A stretch of DNA of 64,000 bases from Streptantibioticus ferralitis. GTDB taxonomy: Bacteria; Actinomycetota; Actinomycetes; Streptomycetales; Streptomycetaceae. Positions 49,815-59,791 of this stretch are shown piece after piece. The stretch is taken from contig NZ_JARHTQ010000003.1 of the NCBI RefSeq assembly GCF_029223525.1, positions 372,001 through 436,000 on the forward strand. The letters are read 5' to 3'. Made by a program: the position numbers and the translations under genes. Under the pieces are notes generated by a model. The model was not told the origin of the DNA, ran no database searches, and saw only the letters and a program-made list of their open reading frames with translations. The stretch's first letter is position 1; each line of letters opens with the position of its first letter.

Positions 49815-50708
49815 TCAGACGACCACGACCCGGCGCCCGCGCGTGTGACCGGTATGGCTGTCGATGTGCGCCGCCGCGGCCTCGGCGAGCGTGTACGACT
49901 TCTCGACCGGGATGTGGAGTTTTCCCCGCGAGATGAGGCCGGCGGCCTCGGCGAGCGCTTCCGGCATGCTCCCGGCCACGCCGGAGAATCGGACACCGAG
50001 CTCCGGCGCAGCGAGATCGGCGATGGAGATCACCTTCTGCGGATCCCCGGTCAGCTCGACGAGCTCGCGGATCACGCCCGAGCCGGCCAGATCGAGAGCC
50101 GCGTCGACATGGCCGAGCTGCCGCACCCGCTCGACCCAGCCCTCGCCGTACGTCGTGGCGACGGCACCCAGGCTACGCAGATAGTCCTGGTTCGCGGCCC
50201 CAGCCGTGCCGATCACCGTGATGCCGCGGTCGCGGGCGATCTGCAGCACCGCCGATCCGACTCCCCCGGACGCACCGCTGACCAGCAGCGTCTGCCCGGC
50301 CTGCACACCGACCTCGCGGATGATGCGCAGCGCGGTCTCCACCACGGAGGGGTACCCGGCCGCCTCTTCGAAGGTCAGGCCCTCGGGCATACGGGTCCAG
50401 GCCGACAGCACGGCGAACTCGGCATAGGTGCTGGAGCCTTCGCCGAACACGTGGTCGCCGACCTCGACCCCTTCGACGCCCTCGCCGACCTCGTCCACCA
50501 CCCCGGAGGCGTCCTGCCCGACTCCGGCGGGCAACTCGATCGGATGGACCTTCTGGAACTGGCCTTCACGGATCCTCCAGTCGACGGGGTTCACGCCCGC
50601 CGCCCGCACGGCGATGCGTACCTGACCGGGGCCCGCGTGGGGCTCCTCGGCGTCTACCAGTTGCAGAACGTCCGGACCGCCGAACTCGGCGAAGCTCACT
50701 CTCTTCAT
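49815..50708 (-). CDS. NADP-dependent quinone oxidoreductase-like protein (zinc-free MDR family)
   Basis: 297 residues. GroES-like half (GPGQVRIAVRAAGVNPVDW) then a Rossmann half with SGASGGVGSAVLQIAR. No structural or catalytic zinc cysteines. Divergent from a TetR-family gene across 70 bases holding a clear palindrome, so it is probably the repressor's target. ATG 50708 fits the family start (MKRVSFAEFGG). Confidence 0.9.
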   Translation of the reverse strand: MKRVSFAEFGGPDVLQLVDAEEPHAGPGQVRIAVRAAGVNPVDWRIREGQFQKVHPIELPAGVGQDASGVVDEVGEGVEGVEVGDHVFGEGSSTYAEFAVLSAWTRMPEGLTFEEAAGYPSVVETALRIIREVGVQAGQTLLVSGASGGVGSAVLQIARDRGITVIGTAGAANQDYLRSLGAVATTYGEGWVERVRQLGHVDAALDLAGSGVIRELVELTGDPQKVISIADLAAPELGVRFSGVAGSMPEALAEAAGLISRGKLHIPVEKSYTLAEAAAAHIDSHTGHTRGRRVVVV

Positions 50709-50720
50709 GCGGTCGACCGT

Positions 50721-50739
50721 AACACTAACGGTTAGTGTT
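50721..50739. promoter_or_regulatory. TetR-type operator palindrome
   Basis: AACACTAACGGTTAGTGTT has 9-base perfect arms around one base, midway between the oxidoreductase and TetR genes. A second half-like copy (TAGTGTTAG, 50767-50775) overlaps a -10-like TAGTGT placed so that the regulator mRNA would start at or beside its ATG (leaderless). Confidence 0.8.
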
Positions 50740-50778
50740 TGAGAACCCATCCGGCTTTGTACCTGATAGTGTTAGGGC

Positions 50779-51366
50779 ATGCCAGTGCCGCCCGGACGCC
50801 GTGAGCGTAAGAAGGCCGCGACCCGCCAGAAGATCGCTGACACCGCCCTGCGGCTCTTCCTGGAACGCGGGTACGACGCGGTGGGCATCCGTGATGTGGC
50901 CGCTGAGGCCGACGTAGCCGTCACCACGCTCTTCTCCCACTTCGCCTCGAAAGAGGCCCTGGTGTTCGAGCAGGACGAGGACTTCGAGCAACGCCTCACG
51001 CAGGCGGTCACCGGCCGGGCGCCGCACGAGCCGCTCATCCCTGCGCTGCGCCGCGAGATCCAGGCCCTGGTGCGACATTGCATGGTGGACAGCGCCGCCC
51101 CGATCTGGCGCATGGTCGACGAATCACCTGCCCTGCGGGAGTACGAGGAGTCGATGAGGCTGCGCCATGCAGAGTCGCTGGCAACGGCCATCGCCGCCGA
51201 TCTCGACCTGTCACAGACCACAACGGCCTGCCGGACGATCGCGAGGTTCGTGATCGACGCCCATTCGCTGGCCCGTGAGGCGGCCGATCCGGAGGCCGCG
51301 GTGAACGAGATCTTCCGGATGATCGAGGCGGCCTGGGAGGTCGCCAGCCCTTCTCAACGCGCGTGA
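50779..51366 (+). CDS. TetR-family transcriptional regulator
   Basis: 195 residues. N-terminal helix-turn-helix (about 15-60: IADTALRLFLERGYDAVGI, VAVTTLFSHFASKEAL) and a variable helical ligand domain. No ribosome site precedes the ATG, consistent with a leaderless message. Likely represses itself and the divergent oxidoreductase through 50721-50739. Confidence 0.92.
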   Translation: MPVPPGRRERKKAATRQKIADTALRLFLERGYDAVGIRDVAAEADVAVTTLFSHFASKEALVFEQDEDFEQRLTQAVTGRAPHEPLIPALRREIQALVRHCMVDSAAPIWRMVDESPALREYEESMRLRHAESLATAIAADLDLSQTTTACRTIARFVIDAHSLAREAADPEAAVNEIFRMIEAAWEVASPSQRA

Positions 51367-51889
51367 GGAACTGTTCCTCCAGGTAGGACAGGGACCGGTC
51401 GGGCTGTGGAGAACCCGTCGTAGCAGCGGCAGGATGCGAGCATTGGCGTACGGGTTCCCCGGTGAAGCCGTCCGGCAATCTCGGGACCCGCGCGCCAGCG
51501 CTCGCATCACGGGGATGAGGCCTTCCCCGAACGGCGTCAGTGCGCAGTCGACGCGGACGGGTACGGAGGGTGTGACGGTGCGTCAGACGAGACCGTCACG
51601 TTCGCGCTATAAGCCGTACGTGCGTCGGGGTGCGTTCCTCACGGATGTCCAAGACCCGAGCCACCCGAGCGACCGGGTTGTGGCGGACATGGCCTGAGCC
51701 GCACGCCAGGCGACGGCCGCCGCTCCGACCAGGGCGTTACTACCGGTGGTAGCCAGAGGCCGTGCCAGGTTCCCAGCGGGGTGATTGTCGAGCCAGCAGG
51801 TTGGTGGCCTTCCCCCGGTCACGGCCGTGGCGGCCGGTGCGCTGCGGACCGCACCCCCTCCCGGGGCGGGCTCCCGGCGGACTCAGCCG
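51367..51889. other. Intergenic stretch with a possible HxlR regulator remnant
   Basis: About 520 bases with no intact gene. On the minus strand near 51490-51560 the reading VDCALTPFGEGLIPVMRALA resembles the C-terminal wing of an HxlR-type regulator, but the rest of such a gene is absent. Otherwise nothing recognised. Confidence 0.4.
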
Positions 51890-53113
51890 TCAACTGTCCA
51901 CCGGCGCTGACCCTTTCCCAAGCCGCAACGAGGGCCGTGGCCGGGTCCGGGTCGGCGGCGGCGCACGGCCACCACTCAGCGTCCAGCGGGCGTCCGGGCC
52001 GAGGCGGAGTTGGAGACCGGCGCCCTCCAGCGTGAGGCGGTTGCGCCAGGCCCGTAGTCGCTGCCCGGCCGTGTCGTCGTCCATGTCCCGCAGGGCTCGG
52101 GCCACCGCGGTCCGGGCTGCGGCCATCGTGGCGGGTTCGGGGGTGAAGGGTTCCTCGGCCGCTGTGACACCCGCGGCGCCGCCATGTCGCCAGGCGCGGG
52201 TGAGACGGGAGAGTTCGGCCGGGCGGACCCCCGTACTGGTCCGGATGCCGTGGAACCACTCGGGGTCATTGTGGCTCGCGGCCAGGCGCAGCGCGTCCTG
52301 GTGCTGGGTGAGTTCCAGAGACGCGGTGTCACCGGCCAGCAGCCGGGCGGCGCGGGCGGCGGTGTCGGCAGCGAGGCGCTGCAGCCCGGTGGCGGTCAGT
52401 CCGGAAGCCGGGGGCGGCGCCGGGGGGAGGACCGGTGCCCGGGTGGGGGTGAGCGCAGGCGGTTCGGGCAGTTCGGGTCGGTCTGCCGCCCAGCGGGCGT
52501 ACGCGGAGGCTGCCGGGAGACCGGCCGGGGCGGTCTGCGGGGCGGGTTCGCCTGCCGTACGGCCTCTTCGGTGGCGGAGCTCCTCGAAGACCTTCTCCTT
52601 CGTACGGCCGCGCAGGCCGAACAGGACGAAGGGGTCGGCGTCGATGCTGGCGGCGATGGCGTAGCACAGGGCGGCGGCGTGCTTGCAGGGGTAGCCCCAG
52701 TCCGGGCAGGAGCAGTCGGGATCGAGCTCGGTCGGCCGGGGCAGCAGCGGGACGCCGGCACTGCGGGCGTCGTCGACGAGATCCTGTGGCATCTCCCCGT
52801 CGAGCAGCGCCGCGGCGTGCCCGGCGCGGGCGACGATCGCCCCAAGCAGGGTGTCCCACTGGCGGTCGGTCAGTGTCGGGACGCGGACCGATGTCCGGTA
52901 CGGGCGTGGCCTGCTGCCCTGGACGGGTGCTGTGACGGCGCCGGGCGAGATGGTGACCTCGCCGACCATGCCCTGGCGGGCATAGGTGCGGCCGCGGGAC
53001 AGACGCCCGGAGTCGAGGGAGGAGTCCTCCAGCGCGGTGACCCAGGCCTGGCCCCACCAGGTGGCGGCGAAGGCCCGCTTACCGCGGGTGGGGGAGCGGC
53101 GGGAGGGGCTCAT
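51890..53113 (-). CDS. SWIM zinc-finger protein
   Basis: 407 residues. The SWIM motif is intact: C134-x-C136, C143-x-H145 in DCSCPDWGYPCKH. The N-terminal WWGQAWVTALE block is typical of actinobacterial SWIM proteins encoded with SNF2 helicases. Pro-rich linker (about 225-265). Its ATG overlaps the stop of the upstream SNF2 gene (positions 53110-53113), but that partner is broken, leaving this gene apparently intact without it. Nucleic-acid or protein binding is inferred. Confidence 0.88.
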   Translation of the reverse strand: MSPSRRSPTRGKRAFAATWWGQAWVTALEDSSLDSGRLSRGRTYARQGMVGEVTISPGAVTAPVQGSRPRPYRTSVRVPTLTDRQWDTLLGAIVARAGHAAALLDGEMPQDLVDDARSAGVPLLPRPTELDPDCSCPDWGYPCKHAAALCYAIAASIDADPFVLFGLRGRTKEKVFEELRHRRGRTAGEPAPQTAPAGLPAASAYARWAADRPELPEPPALTPTRAPVLPPAPPPASGLTATGLQRLAADTAARAARLLAGDTASLELTQHQDALRLAASHNDPEWFHGIRTSTGVRPAELSRLTRAWRHGGAAGVTAAEEPFTPEPATMAAARTAVARALRDMDDDTAGQRLRAWRNRLTLEGAGLQLRLGPDARWTLSGGRAPPPTRTRPRPSLRLGKGSAPVDS

Positions 53114-54923
53114 GAGTGCCTGCGCAGGGCGACGAGTTCGGCGAGTTCATCGTCGCCGAGTTCGGTGAGCGCGGCTTCGCCGGAGCCGACAACGGCTTCC
53201 GCGAGCGCTCGTTTTCCTTCGAGGAGTCTGACCACCCTGTCCTCCACGGTGCCTTCGGTGACGAGCCGGTGGACTTGTACGGGGCGGTCCTGGCCGATGC
53301 GGTAGGCCCGGTCGGTGGCCTGGTCCTCGACGGCGGGGTTCCACCAGCGGTCGTAGTGCACGACATGAGTGGCGCGGGTGAGGTTGAGGCCGGTGCCCGC
53401 GGCTTTGAGTGACAGGAGGAAGACCGGGGCCGTGCCGGACTGGAAGGCGGTGACCATCTCCTCGCGGCGGGCGACTGGAGTGCCGCCGTGCAGCAGGAGC
53501 GGCGCCATGCCCTGGTCGGCCAGGTGGCGTTCGATGAGCCTGGCCATGGCGACGTACTGGGTGAAGACCAGAGAGGGCCGCGGTGAGGGCCTCCATGGGG
53601 CTGAGCGGTTCCATACGGCGGCGCTTGGCACGGGCGACGAGCTTCGGGTCGGCTATCACCCACTGGTCGCGCAGCCGGATCAAAGGGCGGCGCGAGTCGG
53701 CGAGAGCGTCCATCTCGGTTTCGGTGAGCGGTTGGTCGCCGAGCGAGATCTGCCAGCGGAAGTCGAGCAGGCTGTCGACGTCGAGCAGCGTGGGGGCGGC
53801 GGAGCCGGGGGCACTTGCCTGTCCGATCTCGGCGCGGGCGGTGAGGGCTTTGACGAGTTCGCGGGGCCAGTGGACGTCGATGCCCGCGCTGCTGAGCGCG
53901 TCGGTGGCGTCGCCGAGCAGTTCGAGTGCTTCGTCGTCGGTCAGCCGCAGCTGGTCGGGCGCGGCCTCCTGGAGCAGTCGCCCGAGTGGCTCCCAGACCC
54001 GGGCGCCGCGGCGCAGAGCCAGTAGAGCCTCGGTCTCGGCGCGCGCGCCGAGCAGACGCTCTACGGCTTCGGGATCGGCCCACAGATCCGCGGCCTCGAC
54101 CACCAGAGACGGGTCATCGGCGGTGTGCAACTGGACGACGGCGCGGAACTGCCGGCGTCTGCCCTCCGGCGGCTCCACGCGCAGGCTGACCGTGACAGCG
54201 GCGGACAGCCCGGCGTCGGTCTCCTCGGCCCAGTCCCGCAGCGCGGGCACCGGCCGCACCGCTCGCCAGACGTAGGGGAGTTGACCGAACGCGAGCGGGG
54301 CTGCGGGGGTACGCGCCAGAGTGTCCGCGACGGCATCGACGAAGTCCCGGATGAGCGGCCCGGGTTCGGCGAGCGATCCGTAGGGGTGACGTACCGGGCA
54401 GCGGCAGGCAGTGCGCGTGTGGCGGGAAGGCCGCGGCGAGCGCGATGACGGCCTGCCGGCTCTCGGCGTCGTACGGCCCGGCCCGCCACGCGTCGTACCC
54501 CTGCTCGGTGAGCGCGGGATACAGCCGCCCCTGGGCGATCAGGCGCAGGGCGAGACGGGCGGCGACGGCCCAAGCGGCCGCGGAAGGATGCGCGGGCTCA
54601 TCGCGAACCAGCGCGGCCAGGGCCTGGGCGGGCGGTACCGCGTACCCGGCGACGGTGCGGCGGCGCACTCCGCGCCCGTGGAGCAGGACCAGTTCGAGCT
54701 CTGCCGCCTCTATACCGACCGGGGGCGCTGAAGTCGGTTGGTACGGGGCGCCGTTGGGCTGCCACAGCACCATCCGCCCGGTACGGTCGGGCTCCCCCGG
54801 CACGAAGACCGCGGCCCAGCCGCCGAGCAGCAGGCCGCCGACCCAGGCCGTGGACTCCGGCGAGGCGAGCGGGTCTGCTCCGGGCCCCTTCGGCCCCGGA
54901 GCGGTGACGATGACCCGCGCCAT
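53110..54923 (-). pseudogene. SNF2-family helicase pseudogene lacking its ATPase N-lobe
   Basis: Three pieces in three frames. First, the N-terminal part from ATG 54923 (MARVIVTAPGP) to about 54385. Second, after a one-base shift, the bacterial SNF2-associated region (about 54385 to 53590, ending EPLSPMEALTAALS). Third, in another frame, the C-terminal helicase lobe from about 53605 (SLVFTQYVAMARLIERHL, GTGLNL, DRWWNPAVEDQATDRAYRIGQ). The Walker A/DEAH N-lobe expected between the second and third pieces, several hundred residues, is absent. At least two lesions, a deletion and a frameshift, so no active helicase can be made. Confidence 0.88.
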
Positions 54924-55058
54924 CCGGCCGTCCCCTCCTCCACGCCGACGGCCCCTGCGCCGACCGCCGTCACGATTCATGGCAAGCACATCACACCCCG
55001 CGAGCGCGCCACCACAAACTCGCCAACCGCGAGAGAGACGATGGACAGGGGGTTTTCA

Positions 55059-55421
55059 GTGACCGACGACGCGGAGTTGGACCGTGTGATCGAGATCGTG
55101 CTCACGGACGCCTACGGCGAAGACGAAGAAGCCGTCGCATGGGAGACCGTACTGGAGGACGTCATCGACGTCCCGGCGCAGGCCGAGCTGCTTGGCGAGA
55201 CGGTCGCAGCGATCCACATCGGCGTGCCGTCCGGCCGCGCGGAGGTGACCGCGCGCTGCCGCAAGAGCGGAGTTGGTAACGGCGGCGAGGTGTCTCTGGC
55301 CGACCTCACGTTTCCACCACAGACCGAGGCAGCATGGATCCATGCCGCGTACCGCCGCTACCTGGGGCTGGCGCCCTTCCCCGCGGGACCACGGCCGAGC
55401 TGGACATGGCCACCCGAGTGA
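55059..55421 (+). CDS. Small acidic protein, CcbP (calcium-binding)-like
   Basis: 120 residues from GTG 55059 (AGGGGG six bases upstream); ATG 55041 is an alternative six codons earlier. The N-terminal IEIVLTDAYGEDEEAVAW and the later SLADLTFP and AAYRRYLG segments follow the pattern of the CcbP calcium-binding family, but the match is from memory only. Mildly acidic, no signal peptide. Divergent from the SNF2 pseudogene. Confidence 0.6.
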   Translation: MTDDAELDRVIEIVLTDAYGEDEEAVAWETVLEDVIDVPAQAELLGETVAAIHIGVPSGRAEVTARCRKSGVGNGGEVSLADLTFPPQTEAAWIHAAYRRYLGLAPFPAGPRPSWTWPPE

Positions 55422-55669
55422 CCAGGGGCGTCGCAGTACGTGCGGGAGAGCCGTCGCACCTGACGTCTGAGGTGACCTTCAGCAGCGACCCGGGACACGA
55501 GTAACTCCAGGTAGTGTCATTATCCGATTCGACTGCTACGTGCGATGCGTGTCGTGACTGCGCTGGCGCGCGGCTCAGGTGGAATGGGGACCCACGGGCT
55601 GTTCGGCCCGCGGACGACTCATCATGCCCCTGTGTCTTTACGCCGTAGCAGGGGCGGAAAGCGACACAC

Positions 55670-57075
<1,406 letters not shown>

Positions 57076-57152
57076 ACGAACCGGGATCATGCCCGGGGCG
57101 CGGCCCCTCGCAAAGCCACTGGTCAGTCACTGTACGGCAGTAAAGACACCCT

Positions 57153-57374
57153 TCAGGTTCCCGGGGAGTGCTTGACGATGGTCAGGTGTTCCGCATGCCA
57201 GCCGTTTTCGTCTTCCACGGGCACGTAGGTCACCCGCAAACCCTCGACGACAAAGGTTCCGTCCTCGATGGCCGTGCGGTCCACCCTCACCTCGCGGTCG
57301 TCGTCCCCGTCGATGTACCCGATGCCCCGGGCTTGGTTGTACCAGCGGACCACGCCGCTGACCCTGTCAGCCAT
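57153..57374 (-). CDS. Cold-shock-domain-like small protein
   Basis: 73 residues from ATG 57374 (GGGAGGCGAG upstream). The fold follows CspA: VSGVVRWYNQARGIGYID corresponds to the K-W-F-N...KGYGFI RNP1 region and VRVDRTAI to the RNP2 region, both with several aromatic positions changed. Single-strand nucleic-acid binding is likely but may be altered. It sits alone among IS remnants. Confidence 0.7.
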   Translation of the reverse strand: MADRVSGVVRWYNQARGIGYIDGDDDREVRVDRTAIEDGTFVVEGLRVTYVPVEDENGWHAEHLTIVKHSPGT

Positions 57375-57431
57375 TCGCTCGCCTCCCAACTTTGGTGCCT
57401 GCGCACACTGTTGACTGTCGCATCGGGTCAT

Positions 57432-58105
57432 TCCCGCCAGACATGGTGCGCACCCTGGGCGAATGCATCAACTCAGCTACAGTCGCCGCTGCCCGGCAGT
57501 CACGCCTCGGCGGCCGCGTGCAGGGTGGCTACGCCTGACCGACAGGTCCTTGGCCATGGCGGGGTGGATCGGCACGGCGCCCCCTTCCAGTGGTCAGACG
57601 AGGGAGAGCCTGCATCGGGTCGGGTAGGGCTTGCCCGGTCTCGGTGAGGATGCGCTCGACCTCGGCCCGCACGTCAGTGTCGTCCCTGTCCGGATGGAGT
57701 ACGCGCACCTTGGTATCGGTGCTGACGGCCTGCGCCTGTTGGAGCAGGGACACGGTTGGCGCGATGTTCTGCGAGTCCTCACTGACGCTGTCGCTGAACG
57801 CGATCGTCTCCCGCTCTGGAGCCAGTGACGGGGTGCAGAGCAGCCGGTCGGGTCACGGCAGGACGAGCGGCATGTCGGCCAGCTCGGGCGCCCGGTGCCG
57901 CGACTTCTTGTCGCGCGTGATCATGCTGCGTCGCTGGCGGGGCCGGGCTCGACAGGGCATGATCCGCAAGCCCCGGAGCTCGGTGGTGCCGAGTCTCCGC
58001 GGCTTGCCGATCATGCCGGTCGGGGCGTCAGTTGACGCACGGGATGCCTGTGCCGCTCGAAAAGTCGTCGCCGCTGGTAGGAGCGGTGACGGTTGGGACG
58101 CGAAG
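57432..58105. other. About 670 bases without a recognised intact gene
   Basis: On the minus strand 57600-57850 reads as apparently once-coding text (TPSLAPERETIAF..., SLLQQAQAVSTDTKVRVLH, RAEVERILTETG) interrupted by stops. The family was not recognised. Probably decayed sequence between IS remnants. Confidence 0.35.
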
Positions 58106-58109
58106 GGAT

Positions 58110-58365
58110 GTTCAGTCTCCGTCATCGCCTGAAGTGCCGCCCCGCGCGCCGAGGCATCGAGCAACTCGCCCAATCTGGTGCGCGGTTGCCGCACCGCCTG
58201 CCGGCCGCCCGGAAGGGGCGCCACCAGGTGCCCACCGACCGCTCGGACACCCTGAAGACCTCTGCGGCCTGGCCGTACGTCCGAACTCGCCCCGACTCCA
58301 GCGCCGCAACGCCCCGCAGCCGCAGATCCTCCTGCGCCGTGGGCGCCAGCCGACGCATGTCCCCA
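58110..58365 (-). mobile_element. IS630-family transposase N-terminal remnant
   Basis: From ATG 58358 the minus strand reads MRRLAPTAQEDLRLRGVAAL, RVRTYGQAAEVF and VSERSVGTWWRPF, the helix-turn-helix start of IS630 transposases. The continuation (RTRLGELLDASARGAALQAM) is in another frame, and the DDE catalytic part is absent. Confidence 0.75.
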
Positions 58366-58659
58366 CTTTCGACGCTCACACCCGTCCAATGAGCAGGAGA
58401 CCCACCAGTTTCGGCTCAATATTGGGGACCGCCGTGTTGGCCAGGACTCAACGCGATCTGCAGTTCGATGATGTCCTGAAGCGGCCCCTCCAAGCTGGTC
58501 CTCGCAGGTCATAGGCGGGGCCATTTCAGAGCATCGTTCATTCGGAAACCGCCCGGGGATCATTTCCAGCCGTCATGGTGGCCCAAATGGGCCGAGCTGG
58601 ATAGATCGATCACCAGAGGGGTAGGCAAGCACACGAAGATCCTGGTGCACACAGTGGAT

Positions 58660-59110
58660 GGCGCAAGGAGGCTGAAGGCATTGGACGGCAAAAGCGACGT
58701 GTGCACAGATTGTCTTGGCGAAATATGACACGGTCTTAGCGGGCTTATCGGCAGCCGGTAGATGCCCTGGCTACGTAGCGACGTCAGACGAGGACGTCCG
58801 ACTACGAAATCCTCATCACCTTTGGGGCGGGTGGATCGCTTTGCGTTACCCCGGGCCAGTAGGGGTCGAGGAGACCCGCCCAGATGGTCCACAGGCCGAG
58901 GAACCGAAACACTATAAGGCGATCGTGAAGACTCGGCGAGACTGGCGGCAACAGTAAGGAGAAGTTCAACCTGACCGGCAAAGGCAAGCCGTTTACGCGA
59001 AAATGCAGAAGCCGGAATTATTGCCACCTCGCCGGGGTGCGCGATGTCTTCGAATGCGAAAAACTCAATCATGGCGAGAAAAATCATCCTCTTTGTGAGG
59101 GGTGATTTTG
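58660..59110 (+). pseudogene. Decayed, internally deleted paralogue of the 59792-61696 gene
   Basis: Two blocks match the intact gene. 58662-58722 matches its ribosome-site and start region (59775-59840; shared CGCAAGGAGGCTGAA). 58750-59100 matches the end of its first module (60525-60890; e.g. GGAGACCCGCCC and the GPQA-EEPK coding stretch). The intervening about 660 bases are missing, and stops and shifts interrupt the frame. Homology ends just where the propeller of the intact gene begins. Confidence 0.8.
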
Positions 59111-59140
59111 CGCCCACCGAGAGGATCCGGAGGGAAGTTC

Positions 59141-59596
59141 ATGTCCTTTAAGAACATCTTCGACAGTGGCGGAAGTGAAGCCAAGTCCGCCGAAGAGTCC
59201 GCTCAAAAGGTATCTGAAAAAATTCCTGGCGCTCGGCCCGAACGGGAAGGGGTTGATCCGGAGCTCTACGACGGCATTCCTGAAGCTGCGCGTGACCCGA
59301 AGATTATGCGCGAGACGTCGCCTGAGGCGCTCAATATCATGAACAACTTCATCGCCCCCCTATTCAAGAACACCCAGACAGTAGCCGCCAAGCAGCGGGA
59401 AGCCAGCGAAAACCCCGAATCGACATCCGGTATGGCATCTTCGGCAAAGGATGAGGCATTCAAAAAGGTGGAGGTGGAGATCAGGGACGACGACCGGCCA
59501 AAGATCAGCGACGAAGAGCGAGAAGGATTGGGAAAGGATAACTATAAATTGGCGAAAAACGCCAAAAGGGCTGACGGCGGGTCGGCCAAGGGGTGA
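59141..59596 (+). CDS. 151-aa hydrophilic protein of unknown function
   Basis: Not recognised. Highly charged, Lys/Glu/Asp-rich, low in aromatics, no signal peptide or membrane segment. N-terminal half SAEESAQKVSEKIPGARPER, a short more hydrophobic middle (ALNIMNNFIAPLFKN, about 65-80), and a lysine-rich tail; partly disordered appearance. ATG 59141 has GGAGGGA at good spacing; the GTG at 59102 is rejected. Codon use is more A/T-rich than in the flanking genes, as in the next gene. It lies between a dead and a live copy of the putative pore-former, so a partner or immunity-type role is possible but unproven. Confidence 0.7.
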   Translation: MSFKNIFDSGGSEAKSAEESAQKVSEKIPGARPEREGVDPELYDGIPEAARDPKIMRETSPEALNIMNNFIAPLFKNTQTVAAKQREASENPESTSGMASSAKDEAFKKVEVEIRDDDRPKISDEEREGLGKDNYKLAKNAKRADGGSAKG

Positions 59597-59791
59597 GGGC
59601 CGATCGGGAAGCCAACTCGAGGGCCGGCGGGCTGTTCAAAAGTCCCGGTTTTATGATCCGGCCCTTGAGCAGCGGCAACGGCCCCGCTCGGTAGCCTGAC
59701 GACTTCTCATTCGGTCACGCCAGGCTGGAAACAGCTCACAAATAATCACTGACAAATCGTTGAGTTCTGCTACGCAAGGAGGCTGAACGGC
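59597..59791. other. Spacer with the ribosome site of the 634-aa gene
   Basis: 195 bases, A/T-richer than the neighbourhood, no ORF. AAGGAGG (59778-59784) is a perfect ribosome-binding site for ATG 59792. Confidence 0.5.
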
